A stretch of 64,000 nt of DNA from Hyalangium ruber (GTDB lineage Bacteria > Myxococcota > Myxococcia > Myxococcales > Myxococcaceae): positions 186,001 through 250,000 of the forward strand of contig NZ_JAXIVS010000012.1 of the NCBI RefSeq assembly GCF_034259325.1, written 5' to 3'. Positions 46,605 through 56,183 of this stretch are shown piece by piece. Below the pieces are notes generated by a model. That model was given only the letters and a program-made list of their open reading frames with translations, did no database searches and was not told the DNA's origin. The stretch's first letter is position 1. Every line of letters starts with the position of its first letter. Made by a program: the position numbers and the translations under genes.

Positions 46605-47903
46605 ATGTCGACCTCTCTGGTTTCCTCCGACAGCCCGGCCTCCGAGGCCGAACCGCGTCCCGCGGAGACGGGCCCCCTGGAGCAGCGGGTTCGAGAGCTG
46701 GAGGCCAAGGCCCGGAGTCTGGATGCCATCAACCGGCTCGCGAGCTCGCTGCTCCATGGCCAGACGAACGTGGATGACATCCTCTGGGACGTGGCCCAGG
46801 GCGTCGTCGCCCACCTGGGGCTGGAAGACTGCGTCATCTACCTGTTCGACGAGCGGCGCGAGTACCTCCTCCAGCGAGCGGCCTTCGGGCCGAAGAACCC
46901 CCGGGAGCGGGAGATCCTCTCGCCCATCCGGATCAAGCCCGGCACGGGCATCGTCGGCACGGTGGCGCTCACCGGCAAGGCCGAGATCATCGCCGACACC
47001 CGCCGGGACGCGCGCTACATCCAGGACGACCAGCAGCGGCTGTCCGAGCTGGCCCTGCCCATCTTCTTCCGCGACCAGGTGATCGGCGTGCTCGACTCGG
47101 AGCACACGCAGGAGGGCTTCTTCACCGAGGAGCACCTGCACACCCTCCAGACGGTGGCGTCCATGACGGCGGCGCGGGTGAGCCAGGCGCTGCTCGAGGA
47201 GCAGCTGCGCGACGCCAACCGGCTGCTGGAGGCACGCATCATCGAGCGCACGCGCGAGCTGTCCGATGCGCAGCAGCGCTCCGAGCGGTTGCTGCACAAC
47301 GTGCTGCCCCACAGCATCGCCGAGCGGCTCCAGCGCGGGGAGCACGCCGACGCCGAGCGCTTCGAGGAGGTCACCGTCCTGTTCGCCGATCTGGTGGACT
47401 TCACCCGCTGGTCGGCGCCACTGCCGCCCGAGCACACCGTGGAGATCTTGAGCCAGGTGTTCACCGAGTTCGACTCGCTGACCGAGCGCTACGGGCTGGA
47501 GAAGATCAAGACGATCGGGGATGCGTACATGGTGGTGGCCGGGGTGCCCTTGGCCCGCGTCGACCACCGCGAGGCGATGGCCTCGATGGCGCTCGACATC
47601 CTGGAGACCATCCGCCGGCTGAGGCGGGTGCTGGACGCCTCGCTGGACGTGCGGGTGGGGATGCACAGCGGCCCCGTGGTCGCGGGCATCATCGGCACGC
47701 GCAAGTTCGCCTACGACTTGTGGGGCGACACGGTGAACATGGCCAGCCGTCTCGAGGCCCATGGCATGAGCGGGCGCATCCATGTCTGCGAGCAGACCTC
47801 GGTGGCGCTGAGCGAGCGCTTCTCCTTCGAGCCGCGCGGAGAGATCGAGGTGAAGAGCCTGGGCCGGGTAAAGACGTGGTTCCTGACAGGGCGGCGCGGG
47901 TAG
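46605..47903 (+). CDS. Class III adenylate cyclase with GAF domain
   Basis: A 432-residue soluble protein. A short coiled coil (20-50) and a GAF domain (about 50-205, VVAHLGLEDCVIYLFDERRE to FFTEEHLHTL) lead into a linker helix and a class III cyclase domain (250-432). The metal-binding Asp residues lie in LFADLVDFT and GDAYMVV. Lys in KIKTIGDAY and Asp in AYDLWGDTVNMASR are the adenine-selecting residues, and the Asn/Arg pair sits in NMASR, so it should make cAMP. A small ligand sensed by the GAF domain likely regulates it. Confidence 0.9.
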   Translation: MSTSLVSSDSPASEAEPRPAETGPLEQRVRELEAKARSLDAINRLASSLLHGQTNVDDILWDVAQGVVAHLGLEDCVIYLFDERREYLLQRAAFGPKNPREREILSPIRIKPGTGIVGTVALTGKAEIIADTRRDARYIQDDQQRLSELALPIFFRDQVIGVLDSEHTQEGFFTEEHLHTLQTVASMTAARVSQALLEEQLRDANRLLEARIIERTRELSDAQQRSERLLHNVLPHSIAERLQRGEHADAERFEEVTVLFADLVDFTRWSAPLPPEHTVEILSQVFTEFDSLTERYGLEKIKTIGDAYMVVAGVPLARVDHREAMASMALDILETIRRLRRVLDASLDVRVGMHSGPVVAGIIGTRKFAYDLWGDTVNMASRLEAHGMSGRIHVCEQTSVALSERFSFEPRGEIEVKSLGRVKTWFLTGRRG

Positions 47904-47954
47904 CCCGGACCAACATCGACACCCGATCCCCGTGGCTGTAACGTCCGCGCGCCC

Positions 47955-49448
47955 ATGCGCCGTCTCCCGCTCGCCTCGGTCCTGTTCGCGGTCCTCGCGC
48001 TCTCGGGGTGCCACCGCGAAGTCCGCCCCTCCACCCCGCCCCAGCCCACCCTCTCTCAAGTCGCGGATGAGCTGTTCACCGCCATCGAGGGCGAGGGGGC
48101 CCTCACCAGCGTGCTCGTGCTGGATGCCCAGACGGGCGAGCCGCTCTACGCGCGCCGTGAGCATCTGCGCTCGCTGCCCGCGTCGACGATGAAGGTGGTC
48201 TCCACCGCCTCGGTCCTCGCCGCGCTCGGGCCGGAGTTCCGCTTCCGCACGAAGGTGTTGCTCGAGGGCACCCGGCAGGGCGAGCTCTTCACGGGCGATC
48301 TGGTGGTGGAGGCCTCGGGAGACCCCACCCTGGGCTCGTGGCGCTTCCCGGAGACGACGCTGACCTGCGACCAGATCGCCGAGGCGATGACGGGACGCGG
48401 CATCCGCAAGTGGCGCGGCGCGCTGCAGGTGCGCGGCCCCGACACGGGGCTGGATGGGCCGCTGGGCCCCGGCTGGGCGTGGGACGACGTGGCCTACTCC
48501 ATGAGCGCCGCGCCCATGCCGTTCGTCTTCCGGGAGAACGTGGTCGACTTCTCGATGCTGCGCGCCGAAGGAGCCCCGTGCTCGGCGCAGCCCGCCATCC
48601 AGCTCACCCCCCGCTTCGCCCCGTTCTCCGCCGTCGTGCAGATCGACACGAAGGGCTCCCGCTCGGGCTTCGCCTGCCTGCGCGAGCACAACCCCTCGCG
48701 GACCCGGTGCGTGTGGCGCTCCACCGGCGGCTCGTGCCCGCGCGCCATGTCCACGCGCCTCGCCATCGATGATCCCCAGGCGCTCTTCGCCGCCTGCGTG
48801 GAGGATGCCCTCACCCGGCGCGGAATCACTCGCATCCCCGCCCCCCCGGCACCGCGCGACGCGGCACCGCCGCCGGTGAATGAGCCGCTCATCGAGCTGG
48901 TGAGCCCCCAGCTCGGGGAGATCGTCAAGGTGACGAACAAGGAGTCCCACAACCTCTACGCGGAGCGGCTGGCCCTGCGCTTCGCCCGGGAGCGCACGGG
49001 CAGCGAGGACTACGCGGCGCTGCGCAAGGCGATGGCCGCGGAGCTGACCCGCCGTGGCATCTCTCCCCGGGACCTGCGACCGATCGATGGCAGCGGCCTG
49101 TCGCGCTACAACCTGGCCACCGCGCGCGGGCTGGCGCAGCTGCTCTACACGAGCCTGAAGGAGCCCTACGGAGAGGCCTTCGTCGAGAGTCTGCCCATCG
49201 CCGGCGTCGACGGGACCCTGGGCAGCCAGCCCCTCTCCGCCGAGGCCCTGGCGCGCCTGCGCGCGAAGACGGGCACGCTCTCCAGTCAGAAGGCGTACGT
49301 CGGCGTCGCCGAGCGCCCGCACGACGCGGAGCATCCCCGCGTCGTCTTCGCCCTGATGCTGGGCAACATGGACGAACAGCCCGCGGTCTCCGCGGGCGGC
49401 GCCTTCCAGCGCTTCGCGGAGGCGCTCATCCACCTGCCCCTACGGTGA
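47955..49448 (+). CDS. dacB: D-alanyl-D-alanine carboxypeptidase/endopeptidase, PBP4 type
   Basis: A 497-residue class C penicillin-binding protein. Lipoprotein signal: SVLFAVLALSGC. Catalytic motifs are SxxK in PASTMKVVSTAS, SxN in KESHNLYAERLALR, and KTG in RAKTGTLSSQKAYVG. It trims cell-wall peptides by removing the terminal D-Ala or cutting cross-bridges. Its last 9 bases overlap the end of the convergent ATP-grasp gene (49440-50471). Confidence 0.93.
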   Translation: MRRLPLASVLFAVLALSGCHREVRPSTPPQPTLSQVADELFTAIEGEGALTSVLVLDAQTGEPLYARREHLRSLPASTMKVVSTASVLAALGPEFRFRTKVLLEGTRQGELFTGDLVVEASGDPTLGSWRFPETTLTCDQIAEAMTGRGIRKWRGALQVRGPDTGLDGPLGPGWAWDDVAYSMSAAPMPFVFRENVVDFSMLRAEGAPCSAQPAIQLTPRFAPFSAVVQIDTKGSRSGFACLREHNPSRTRCVWRSTGGSCPRAMSTRLAIDDPQALFAACVEDALTRRGITRIPAPPAPRDAAPPPVNEPLIELVSPQLGEIVKVTNKESHNLYAERLALRFARERTGSEDYAALRKAMAAELTRRGISPRDLRPIDGSGLSRYNLATARGLAQLLYTSLKEPYGEAFVESLPIAGVDGTLGSQPLSAEALARLRAKTGTLSSQKAYVGVAERPHDAEHPRVVFALMLGNMDEQPAVSAGGAFQRFAEALIHLPLR

Positions 49449-50471
49449 AGTCGCGAGCCGCAGCGCGGGCTCGCTCCGAGGCAGCGGCCTGGGCCCGAGC
49501 CGGCGGGCCGCGCGCCCGGCGAGCACGTCCGCCAGCGCCTCGTCGACGGGCAGACCCGGGTGCTGCACCAGCCACATGAACTCCCCCGAGGGGTTCACCT
49601 CCAGGAAGACGTGCCGCCCCTGCGGGGTGACGATGAAGTCGAACGCCCCGTAGTTGAGCCCCAGCGCATCCATCATTCCCAGCACCTGGAGCCGCAGCGA
49701 CTCCGGCAGCGTGTAGGGCTGCCACGACCTGATGAGCGCCAGCCCCTCGCGCCGCCAGTCATTGCGTGCTCCCGGCAGTGCCTGCGAGTCGATGGCCGCC
49801 GCCATCACCTGCGTCCCCACCACCGTCACCCGCAGCTCCACTGCCTTGGTCACGTGCTCCTGGAAGGTCATCGGGCACAGGTCCAGCCCGTCCAGATCCT
49901 TCAGTTCCCGCGCGCCCAGGGGCGTGGTGAACACCACCTGCTCCAGCCCCTGCTCGTCATACACGGCGAACGAGGCCATCATCTTCGTTACCACCCCGCT
50001 CGGGCAGCTCGCGGCGAAGGCACGCACCGCCTCCGGATCATTGGTCATCAGCGTGCGCGGCACCTCCATCCCCAGCTGGCGCGCCAGCTTGAGCTGCAGC
50101 GGCTTGTGCTCCGAGCGCCGCACGTGCTCGAGCGCGTCCAGTTGGAAGACGCCCAGCGCGGCCATCATCCCGAACACCACGCGGCGGCTCTCCTCCACCG
50201 CCGGCTGGCGAAGCTGCGAGTCCAGGTCCCGGGGAATGCGCTCCGCGATCGCGCAGCGGCGGTACCAGACCGCCGAGAACTCCTCCAGCGCCACCTCGCC
50301 CTCGGGCCCGGAGAGCCGGCCTCTCCCGGCCTCGTCGAGCGAGAGCTGGAGTTCGGTGGGGAAGAGATCGGTGTCGAACCGGTAGACGCGCTCGCCGCGC
50401 GCCTCGAGAGCCCGCGTGACCGCGGCGGGTGCTTCGTTGTCTCGGGACCGGGTCACGATGAGGATGGCCAT
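49440..50471 (-). CDS. mvdD: Graspetide ATP-grasp ligase, MvdD/MdnC type (lactone-forming)
   Basis: A 343-residue ATP-grasp enzyme. It opens MAILIVTRSRDNEAPA; RFDTDLFPTELQL, VWYRRCAI, the central KPLQLKLARQLGM, CPMTFQEHVTKAVELRVTVVG and FLEVNPSGEFMWL are the segments expected of MdnC/MvdD-type microviridin ligases. These use ATP to join Thr/Ser side chains to Asp/Glu in the precursor core, forming omega-esters first. The ATG at 50471 lies 20 bases after the stop of the MvdC-type gene. It is the last gene of the three-gene cluster. Confidence 0.9.
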   Translation of the reverse strand: MAILIVTRSRDNEAPAAVTRALEARGERVYRFDTDLFPTELQLSLDEAGRGRLSGPEGEVALEEFSAVWYRRCAIAERIPRDLDSQLRQPAVEESRRVVFGMMAALGVFQLDALEHVRRSEHKPLQLKLARQLGMEVPRTLMTNDPEAVRAFAASCPSGVVTKMMASFAVYDEQGLEQVVFTTPLGARELKDLDGLDLCPMTFQEHVTKAVELRVTVVGTQVMAAAIDSQALPGARNDWRREGLALIRSWQPYTLPESLRLQVLGMMDALGLNYGAFDFIVTPQGRHVFLEVNPSGEFMWLVQHPGLPVDEALADVLAGRAARRLGPRPLPRSEPALRLATSP

Positions 50472-50491
50472 GGGCTTTCCCGTGGAGAGGG

Positions 50492-51511
50492 TTAGCGGGG
50501 GCGATCCTCGGCGAGGAGCGCTTCGGCCAGGGCCGCGGCGATGGGCAGGTCGAGCTCGTGCTCGATCATTCCCCACTCACCCCCAGGGTTCACCTCGAGA
50601 AAGAGGTGCCGCCCCTCGGGTGTGACGATGAGATCCACGGCGCCGTAGAGCAGCCCCAGGCCCGCTACCAGGCGGACCAGACGATCGGCGATCTCCACCG
50701 GCACCTCGCCCCGTGTCCAGCTGCATTCCCCGGCGCGTGCCCGTCGCCAGTCCACCTGCCCCGCGACCGAGCGCGAGGCGTCGATGGCGCCCACGAAGCA
50801 GCGTCCGCCCACCACGATCACCCGCAGCTCGCGGGCCTTGTCGATGCGCTCCTGGAAGATCATGGGGCTGTGGCGCAGTCCCTCCAGCGCCTCCAGGTCC
50901 TCGGGACCGATCGCGCTCGTGTACACGAAGGGCTGGTCGCCACTCATGGACTGGGTCAGGGGCGTCTGCATCTTGGCCACCATGCGCCCCCGCACCTCCT
51001 GGAAGAAGGCACGCACCCGCGCCGCGTCGTTCGTCACCAGGGTGCGCGGCACCTCGAGCCCCAGCGCACGGGCCAACCGGAGCTGGCGCAGCTTGTTGCC
51101 CGCCGCCAGCCCCGCTTCGAGCGGGTTGACGAAGCGGCAGCCCAGCGCGCCCAGCCCGTCCAGGAATCCTTCCACCGCCGCGTGCGACTCGCGCCAGCAG
51201 CTCGCGCGCCACTCGGGATCCAATGTCTCGTCGAGCCGGGCCGGCACCAGCCGCCGCAGCCACGCGCCTCGCACGCGCTCTCCGCGCACCTCGCCGTCGG
51301 CGGTGTGCAGCACCACCTCGCCTCCCTCTCGGCTCAACGCCACCGTCAGCTCCAGCTCCGAAGGAAAGCGGTCCGTGTCCACGCGCAGAGGATGCCCCCC
51401 GCGCCGTGACACCTCCTGCGCCACCCGGTCGACCGTGTAGTGGTCACCGCTGTGCGTGAGGAGCAGGACGATGTCGCGGGCGGGGGGCATGGGGACCTCG
51501 ACTTCCGTCAC
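50492..51511 (-). CDS. mvdC: Graspetide ATP-grasp ligase, MvdC/MdnB type (lactam-forming)
   Basis: A 339-residue ATP-grasp enzyme. DIVLLLTHSGDHYTVDRVA, RVDTDRFPSELELTV, AGNKLRQLRLARALGLEVPRT (split by me at the Lys), SPMIFQERIDKARELRVIVVGG and FLEVNPGGEWGMIE match the MvdC/MdnB family, which closes the Lys-Glu amide ring after the esters are made. I prefer the GTG start at 51511, since it overlaps the precursor TGA as GTGA (51508-51511), implying coupling; the ATG at 51490 is the alternative (332 residues). Confidence 0.9.
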   Translation of the reverse strand: MTEVEVPMPPARDIVLLLTHSGDHYTVDRVAQEVSRRGGHPLRVDTDRFPSELELTVALSREGGEVVLHTADGEVRGERVRGAWLRRLVPARLDETLDPEWRASCWRESHAAVEGFLDGLGALGCRFVNPLEAGLAAGNKLRQLRLARALGLEVPRTLVTNDAARVRAFFQEVRGRMVAKMQTPLTQSMSGDQPFVYTSAIGPEDLEALEGLRHSPMIFQERIDKARELRVIVVGGRCFVGAIDASRSVAGQVDWRRARAGECSWTRGEVPVEIADRLVRLVAGLGLLYGAVDLIVTPEGRHLFLEVNPGGEWGMIEHELDLPIAAALAEALLAEDRPR

Positions 51512-51693
51512 TTGCAGATGTCCTCGTCGCTGTCCGAGGGGTACTTCAGGGTGAAAACCTCGTCCTGGTCCGAGGGAGCCTTCCGGGTCACGCCGATGCC
51601 TCCGGCGGCCTGCTCCAGTTCCTGCGCCTCCAGCAAGCGCGCGAAGAACGGCTTGCGTCCCTTCTGTGCCTTGTCCGTTGCGTTCTTCTTCAT
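51508..51693 (-). CDS. mvdA: Microviridin-type graspetide precursor
   Basis: A 61-residue precursor with AGGAGG 9 bases before its ATG. The leader carries PFFARLLE at 15-22, the recognition helix of microviridin precursors. The core is TLKYPSDSDE at 48-57, matching the TxKYPSD consensus, followed by DICK. By analogy the ring pairs would be Thr48-Asp54 and Ser53-Asp56 (esters) and Lys50-Glu57 (amide). Two oddities: the usual Trp after KYPSD is Ser55, and the second ester acceptor is Asp56 rather than Glu. A Gly-Gly at 31-32 could be a processing site. Mature microviridins inhibit serine proteases. Confidence 0.9.
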   Translation of the reverse strand: MKKNATDKAQKGRKPFFARLLEAQELEQAAGGIGVTRKAPSDQDEVFTLKYPSDSDEDICK

Positions 51694-51868
51694 GTCCCTG
51701 CCTCCTGCCGCCTCTCCATCCAGCGGCTGAAAAGAGGAGCGCGGTTCCCAATTCGAGAACGCCTCCTCGACAGGGATCGACTGCGCGCATTCCGGGATGT
51801 GATGGCCCGTTCATCCGGTGGCCCGATCTCCTGCTCGCCTCGTGAAAGGGCGCGGATGTGGGCTCGAC

Positions 51869-51889
51869 CGGAATGTCAGACCCATTCCG
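51869..51889. promoter_or_regulatory. Inverted repeat between the microviridin operon and the subtilisin gene
   Basis: CGGAATG at 51869-51875 is the reverse complement of CATTCCG at 51883-51889 (7-base spacer). A further CATTCCGG occurs near 51789-51796 in the same 273-base divergent region. The arrangement could be an operator shared by the precursor operon and the protease gene; no regulator is known. Confidence 0.4.
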
Positions 51890-51966
51890 TAGAACCGCGT
51901 TGTCCCTGAGGGCAGCGATTAAGCCGCCTTCACCGACAGAGCAGTTCTCCATTGAAAGGTGAAAAT

Positions 51967-54825
51967 GTGAGAAGCCCCCATTTGAAGGTACTGACAGGTG
52001 CGCTGGCGAGCTTGATGCTGGCCGGCTGCGGCAGTGAGTCCTCTCAGCAGCCCACCGCCGAGCCCATGGCTCGCGCTCAGAGCGATTTGAAGCCGGCCAT
52101 CCCCGGCAAGCAGCTCATCCCCAACCGCTTCATCGTCGTGCTCAAGCAGCCCTCCCCTTCCGAGCGGCTCCAGGCGCAGGACGTGCGGCAGATGGCCTCG
52201 AGCCTCGCCCAGCAGTACGGCGCGCAGGTATCCCGCACGTACACCCACGCGCTCAGCGGCTTCGTCGCCGAGATGGATGAGCGGCGGGTCGAAGCCCTGC
52301 GGATGGATCCTCGCGTCGCCTTCGTCGAGCAGGACGCCGTGGTGCGTCTGGCCGCCGATCAGGCCAACCCCACCTGGGGCCTGGACCGCATCGACCAGGC
52401 GGACCTGCCCCTCAACAACCTCTACAGCTACGGCATGACGGGCGTGGGCGTGCATGCCTACGTCATCGACACGGGCATCCGCCAGAGCCACTCCGAGTTC
52501 CAGGGTCGCATGGGGGCCGGCTTCGACTCCGTCACCCCGGGTGGCTCGGCGGAGGACTGCAATGGCCACGGCACGCACGTCGCCGGCACCATCGGCGGCA
52601 GCAGCTACGGCGTCGCCAAGGGCGTCACCCTGCACCCGGTCCGCGTGCTCGACTGCGGTGGCTCGGGCACCTGGGCGGGCGTCATCGGCGGCGTGGACTG
52701 GGTCACCGCCAACCATGTCGCTCCCGCCGTCGCCAACATGAGCCTGGGTGGCGGAGGCTCGGACGCGCTGGATCAGGCCGTGCGCAACTCCATCGCCGCG
52801 GGCGTCACCTACGCCCTGGCCGCGGGCAACGAGACCACGGACGCCTGCACCCGCTCTCCGGCGCGCACCGCCGAGGCCATCACCGTGGGCGCCACGGACA
52901 TCAACGACATCCAGGCCTCCTGGTCCAACTACGGCACCTGCGTGGACATCTACGCGCCGGGCGTCGACATCACCTCGGCCTGGTACACCGGTGACAGCGC
53001 CACGAACACCATCAGCGGCACCTCCATGGCCGCGCCGCACGTGGCGGGCGTGGCCGCGCTCTACCTGCAGGGCAACCCCTCCGCCTCGCCCGACACCGTC
53101 GGCGCGGCGCTGACGGGCTTCGCCTCCGCCGGGCGGGTGATCAACCCGGGCCCCGGCTCGCCCAACCGGCTGCTCTTCTCGGGCTTCATCCAGCCGGGCG
53201 GAGACGTCACCGCGCCCCAGGCGCAGCTCACCGCTCCTGGCGCGGGCGCCAACGTGCAGGGCACCGTGCTCCTGAAGGCCAACGCCTCGGACGACGTGGC
53301 CGTCGGTCGGGTGGAGTTCTGGGTCAACGGTCAGCTCCAGGGCAGCGACTCCTCCGCGCCCTATGAGTTCTCCTGGGACACGACGCAGGGAGCCAACGGC
53401 CCCGCCACGCTGGTGGCCAAGGCGTTCGACACCTCCTACAACGCCGGCAGCAGCGCCGCCGTCACCGTCTCGGTGCAGAACCCCGGCTTCGCCAGCTACG
53501 ATCCGACGTGGCTCGCGCCGATCTGCGCCACCTCGGGCGCCGCCTGCGACACCGGCGCGCTCATCATGGGCCGTGGCAACCTCGGCCCGGAGAGCAACGC
53601 GCCGAACACCATCGCCTCCAGCTGCGCGGACGGCAACTCCGGCTCCTACCACGGTGACGAGTCGCTGGACCGGCTGCGCATCTCCACCGTGGACGGCGGC
53701 CCGCTCGCCCCCGGCAAGGAAGTGAACATCGCGGCAACCGTGTGGGCCTGGTCGGGCTTCACCTCCGACTCGCTGGACCTCTACCACGCGCCCGACGCCA
53801 GCAACCCGGTGTGGACGCACCTGGCCACGATCGCCCCGACCCAGGCGGGCAGCCATGTCCTCACCAGCAGCTTCACGCTGCCCGAGGGCAACCTGCAGGC
53901 CATCCGCGGCATCTTCCGCTACCAGGGCTCCGCCGCGAGCTGCGGCACGGGCAGCTACACCGACAACGACGATCTGATCTTCGCCGTGGGCGCCGTGGAC
54001 GCTCCTCCCCAGGTGGCGCTCACCGGTCCCGGCCCGGATGCGGTCGTGGGCGGCACGGTGGCGATCTCGGCCAGCGCCAGCGATGACCAGGGCATCGCGC
54101 GTGTCCTCTTCTACGCGGGCACCAAGTACCTCGGGTACGATCCCAAGGCGCCGTACGAGCTGAACTGGAACTCGGCCAACGTGGCGGACGGGACGCACGT
54201 CATTACCGCCCGGGCCATCGACAGCGCGGGTCAGACGACCACCTCGTCCGGCATCTCCGTGGTGGTGGACAACACCGCGCCCGGCGTGTCGCTGAGCGCG
54301 CCCGCCGAGGGCGCCGTGCTGGAGGGCATCGTGAACCTGGAGGCCCTGGCGAACGATCCCCACGGCGTCTCCCGCGTGGAGTTCTACGACGGGGACGTGC
54401 TGCTCGCCTCGGACGACAGCGCCCCGTACAGCCTGGCCTGGGACACGAAGAGCGCCGCCAACGGCAGCCACACCCTCAAGGCGAAGGCCTTCGACTCGCT
54501 GGGCAACGCCAGCCAGGCGCAGGTGTCGGTGACGGTCGACAATGACATCACCGCGCCCAGCGTCAGCGTCACCTCGCCAAGCTCGGGCGCCGTGGTGAGC
54601 GGCACCGTCACGCTCACCGCCAACGCCGCGGACAACCGCGCCGTGGACCGGGTCACCTTCTACGTGGGCACCAAGTACATCACCTACGACTCGAAGGCTC
54701 CCTACTCGGTGAACTTCAACTCGCTGAACCTGGCCAACGGCACCTACGCCGTCACCGCCAGGGCCATCGACACGGCGGGCAACATCACCGTGTCCGAGGG
54801 CGTGAGCATCACCATCCAGAACTGA
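51967..54825 (+). CDS. Secreted subtilisin-like serine protease with Ig-like domains
   Basis: A 952-residue S8 protease. GTG at 51967 follows AAGGTGA; TTG at 51952 is the alternative. A lipoprotein-like signal ([11 protein letters not shown]) leads to an I9-type propeptide (about 40-125) and the S8 domain (about 135-395) of the proteinase K/aqualysin kind. The catalytic triad is Asp168 in VIDTGI, His201 in NGHGTHVAG and Ser353 in SGTSMAAPH. It is followed by four or five Ig-like modules (Big_7-like, [11 protein letters not shown] and [10 protein letters not shown] repeats) with a separate carbohydrate-binding-like jelly-roll region near 510-670. It should digest proteins outside the cell, as in predatory feeding. 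It is divergent from the microviridin operon. Confidence 0.9.
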   Translation: MRSPHLKVLTGALASLMLAGCGSESSQQPTAEPMARAQSDLKPAIPGKQLIPNRFIVVLKQPSPSERLQAQDVRQMASSLAQQYGAQVSRTYTHALSGFVAEMDERRVEALRMDPRVAFVEQDAVVRLAADQANPTWGLDRIDQADLPLNNLYSYGMTGVGVHAYVIDTGIRQSHSEFQGRMGAGFDSVTPGGSAEDCNGHGTHVAGTIGGSSYGVAKGVTLHPVRVLDCGGSGTWAGVIGGVDWVTANHVAPAVANMSLGGGGSDALDQAVRNSIAAGVTYALAAGNETTDACTRSPARTAEAITVGATDINDIQASWSNYGTCVDIYAPGVDITSAWYTGDSATNTISGTSMAAPHVAGVAALYLQGNPSASPDTVGAALTGFASAGRVINPGPGSPNRLLFSGFIQPGGDVTAPQAQLTAPGAGANVQGTVLLKANASDDVAVGRVEFWVNGQLQGSDSSAPYEFSWDTTQGANGPATLVAKAFDTSYNAGSSAAVTVSVQNPGFASYDPTWLAPICATSGAACDTGALIMGRGNLGPESNAPNTIASSCADGNSGSYHGDESLDRLRISTVDGGPLAPGKEVNIAATVWAWSGFTSDSLDLYHAPDASNPVWTHLATIAPTQAGSHVLTSSFTLPEGNLQAIRGIFRYQGSAASCGTGSYTDNDDLIFAVGAVDAPPQVALTGPGPDAVVGGTVAISASASDDQGIARVLFYAGTKYLGYDPKAPYELNWNSANVADGTHVITARAIDSAGQTTTSSGISVVVDNTAPGVSLSAPAEGAVLEGIVNLEALANDPHGVSRVEFYDGDVLLASDDSAPYSLAWDTKSAANGSHTLKAKAFDSLGNASQAQVSVTVDNDITAPSVSVTSPSSGAVVSGTVTLTANAADNRAVDRVTFYVGTKYITYDSKAPYSVNFNSLNLANGTYAVTARAIDTAGNITVSEGVSITIQN

Positions 54826-54841
54826 GGTAGTCGGCTCATCG

Positions 54842-54873
54842 GGCGCCGGGGGGAGCTTCTTCCCCTCGGCGCC
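54842..54873. terminator. Hairpin terminator between convergent genes
   Basis: Bases 54842-54854 pair with 54861-54873 in a 13-bp GC-rich stem with one G-T wobble and a 6-base loop. It lies 17 bases after the protease stop and 9 bases from the stop of the minus-strand gene, so it can serve both. The T-tract after it (TCTCGTCGTT) is weak. Confidence 0.6.
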
Positions 54874-54882
54874 TCTCGTCGT

Positions 54883-55569
54883 TCAGTCCTCGAGATCGTT
54901 GACGTGCTGGAAGGGCTCGCCGGGCGCGATGGTCGTCCCGTCCGAGGCCTGGCGCTCCGCGGTGGAGATGCTCCACACGTCCAGCGTGGAGTCCCTGTCG
55001 ATGTTGCCCGCGCACACGATGGCGATGCTGCAATTATCGGGGCACTCGCCAGAGATTCCCGCGATGCGGGCCACGTCCGGCGGGAGCTGATTGAAGGTGA
55101 CCGGCGTCTGGTCCTTGTGCGTGAAGGTGTCCACGCCGATGGCGTGCGCCTCCTCGGTGCCGGTGGCCTGAGGGCCACTGCGGTCCTCCATCGGCCCCGA
55201 GCCCGCGAAGTAGGCGTAGCGGTTGCCCCGCTCGGGGAGGAACTGCGACTTGGAGAGCACGGGATCGTAGTCCGAGTCGGGCCGGGTCGCCTGGGCCATG
55301 TGGAGGGTCTTCAGGTTGATGACGCACTCCGACTGCTTCGCCCGGGACTGGAACCGCATGAAGTTGGGGATGGCGATCGCGCCGAGAATGCCGAAGCAGG
55401 TGCAGCTCAGCAGCGCGAGCCCCGCGCCGACCCATACGAAGAGCGCCCGCTTGCTCGTGCCCGGCTTGGGCACCGCCACCGCGTTGCCGCACTCGCAGGT
55501 GAGCACAGAGCCGGGCTGCAACCCGGCGACGTCCAGCATACGGCCGCACTTCGGACACTTCACTTTCAT
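54883..55569 (-). CDS. Zinc-ribbon plus pilin-like membrane protein
   Basis: A 228-residue protein. Residues 1-32 are a zinc ribbon (MKVKCPKCGRMLDV with a second CECGN pair). A membrane helix follows (ALFVWVGAGLALLSCTCFG), directly joined to GAIAIPNFMRFQSRAKQSEC, which is the mature N-terminal helix of type IV pilin-like proteins. The rest resembles the variable globular part of pseudopilins. There is no prepilin-peptidase motif before the helix, so it is probably a membrane protein with the zinc ribbon inside the cell. The start at 55569 is chosen because it opens on the zinc ribbon. Confidence 0.65.
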   Translation of the reverse strand: MKVKCPKCGRMLDVAGLQPGSVLTCECGNAVAVPKPGTSKRALFVWVGAGLALLSCTCFGILGAIAIPNFMRFQSRAKQSECVINLKTLHMAQATRPDSDYDPVLSKSQFLPERGNRYAYFAGSGPMEDRSGPQATGTEEAHAIGVDTFTHKDQTPVTFNQLPPDVARIAGISGECPDNCSIAIVCAGNIDRDSTLDVWSISTAERQASDGTTIAPGEPFQHVNDLED

Positions 55570-55702
55570 GAACCAACCCCTCGTGGATACCTGGCGGGCG
55601 CGGACCGTACACCCCGAGATATCCACCAAGCCACACCCGCGTGACCCAGGACTTGCCTTGGAACCGGGGCTCGGGCCTTGATCCCGCCCGGGGGGTTATT
55701 CC

Positions 55703-56107
55703 ATGACCAGCAACGTGAACCAGGTGCTCATCGTCGATGACGATCGGCTGTTCGGAAAGACGCTCGAGATGCTCCTGGAAGAGAGCCACGGCGTCACCTA
55801 CTACCCGAGCCCTCGCGAGGCCCTGAGCCATCTGCGACAAGGGGCACGCTACGACGCCATCCTCTGTGACTTGATGATGGTGGAGATGTCGGGGATGCAG
55901 TTCCTCGAGGCCCTCGGCCAGGTCGCCCCCGAGCTGACTCGCCGTGTCATCTTCATGAGCGGAGGGGCCTGCACTCCGTCAGCGCAGCGATTCGTGGACC
56001 AGATGACACAACCGCTGCTCACCAAGCCCTTCCGTCACAAGGAACTGACGAAGGTGCTTGCACCGTTCCTCGGCGTGGAGGCCACGAGTCCGCACGTCCA
56101 AAGTTGA
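55703..56107 (+). CDS. Single-domain response regulator
   Basis: A 134-residue receiver domain with no output domain. It has an acidic pair in [11 protein letters not shown], the phospho-acceptor Asp in [13 protein letters not shown], and the Lys in [11 protein letters not shown]. Such stand-alone receivers relay phosphate or bind a partner protein. No kinase is adjacent. It lies 76 bases upstream of glgC. Confidence 0.85.
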   Translation: MTSNVNQVLIVDDDRLFGKTLEMLLEESHGVTYYPSPREALSHLRQGARYDAILCDLMMVEMSGMQFLEALGQVAPELTRRVIFMSGGACTPSAQRFVDQMTQPLLTKPFRHKELTKVLAPFLGVEATSPHVQS

Positions 56108-56183
56108 TGCGCGGCGATATCTCGTCAATCCTCTCGGGCCAGAACCGCCTCGGGGTACTCCCCGCGGCCATGAAAGGCCCAGT

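Noticed and set aside
51919-54471. 850-codon minus-strand open frame opposite the subtilisin
   Set aside because: It is His/Gly/Ala/Arg-rich with no motifs; the protease on the other strand is unambiguous.
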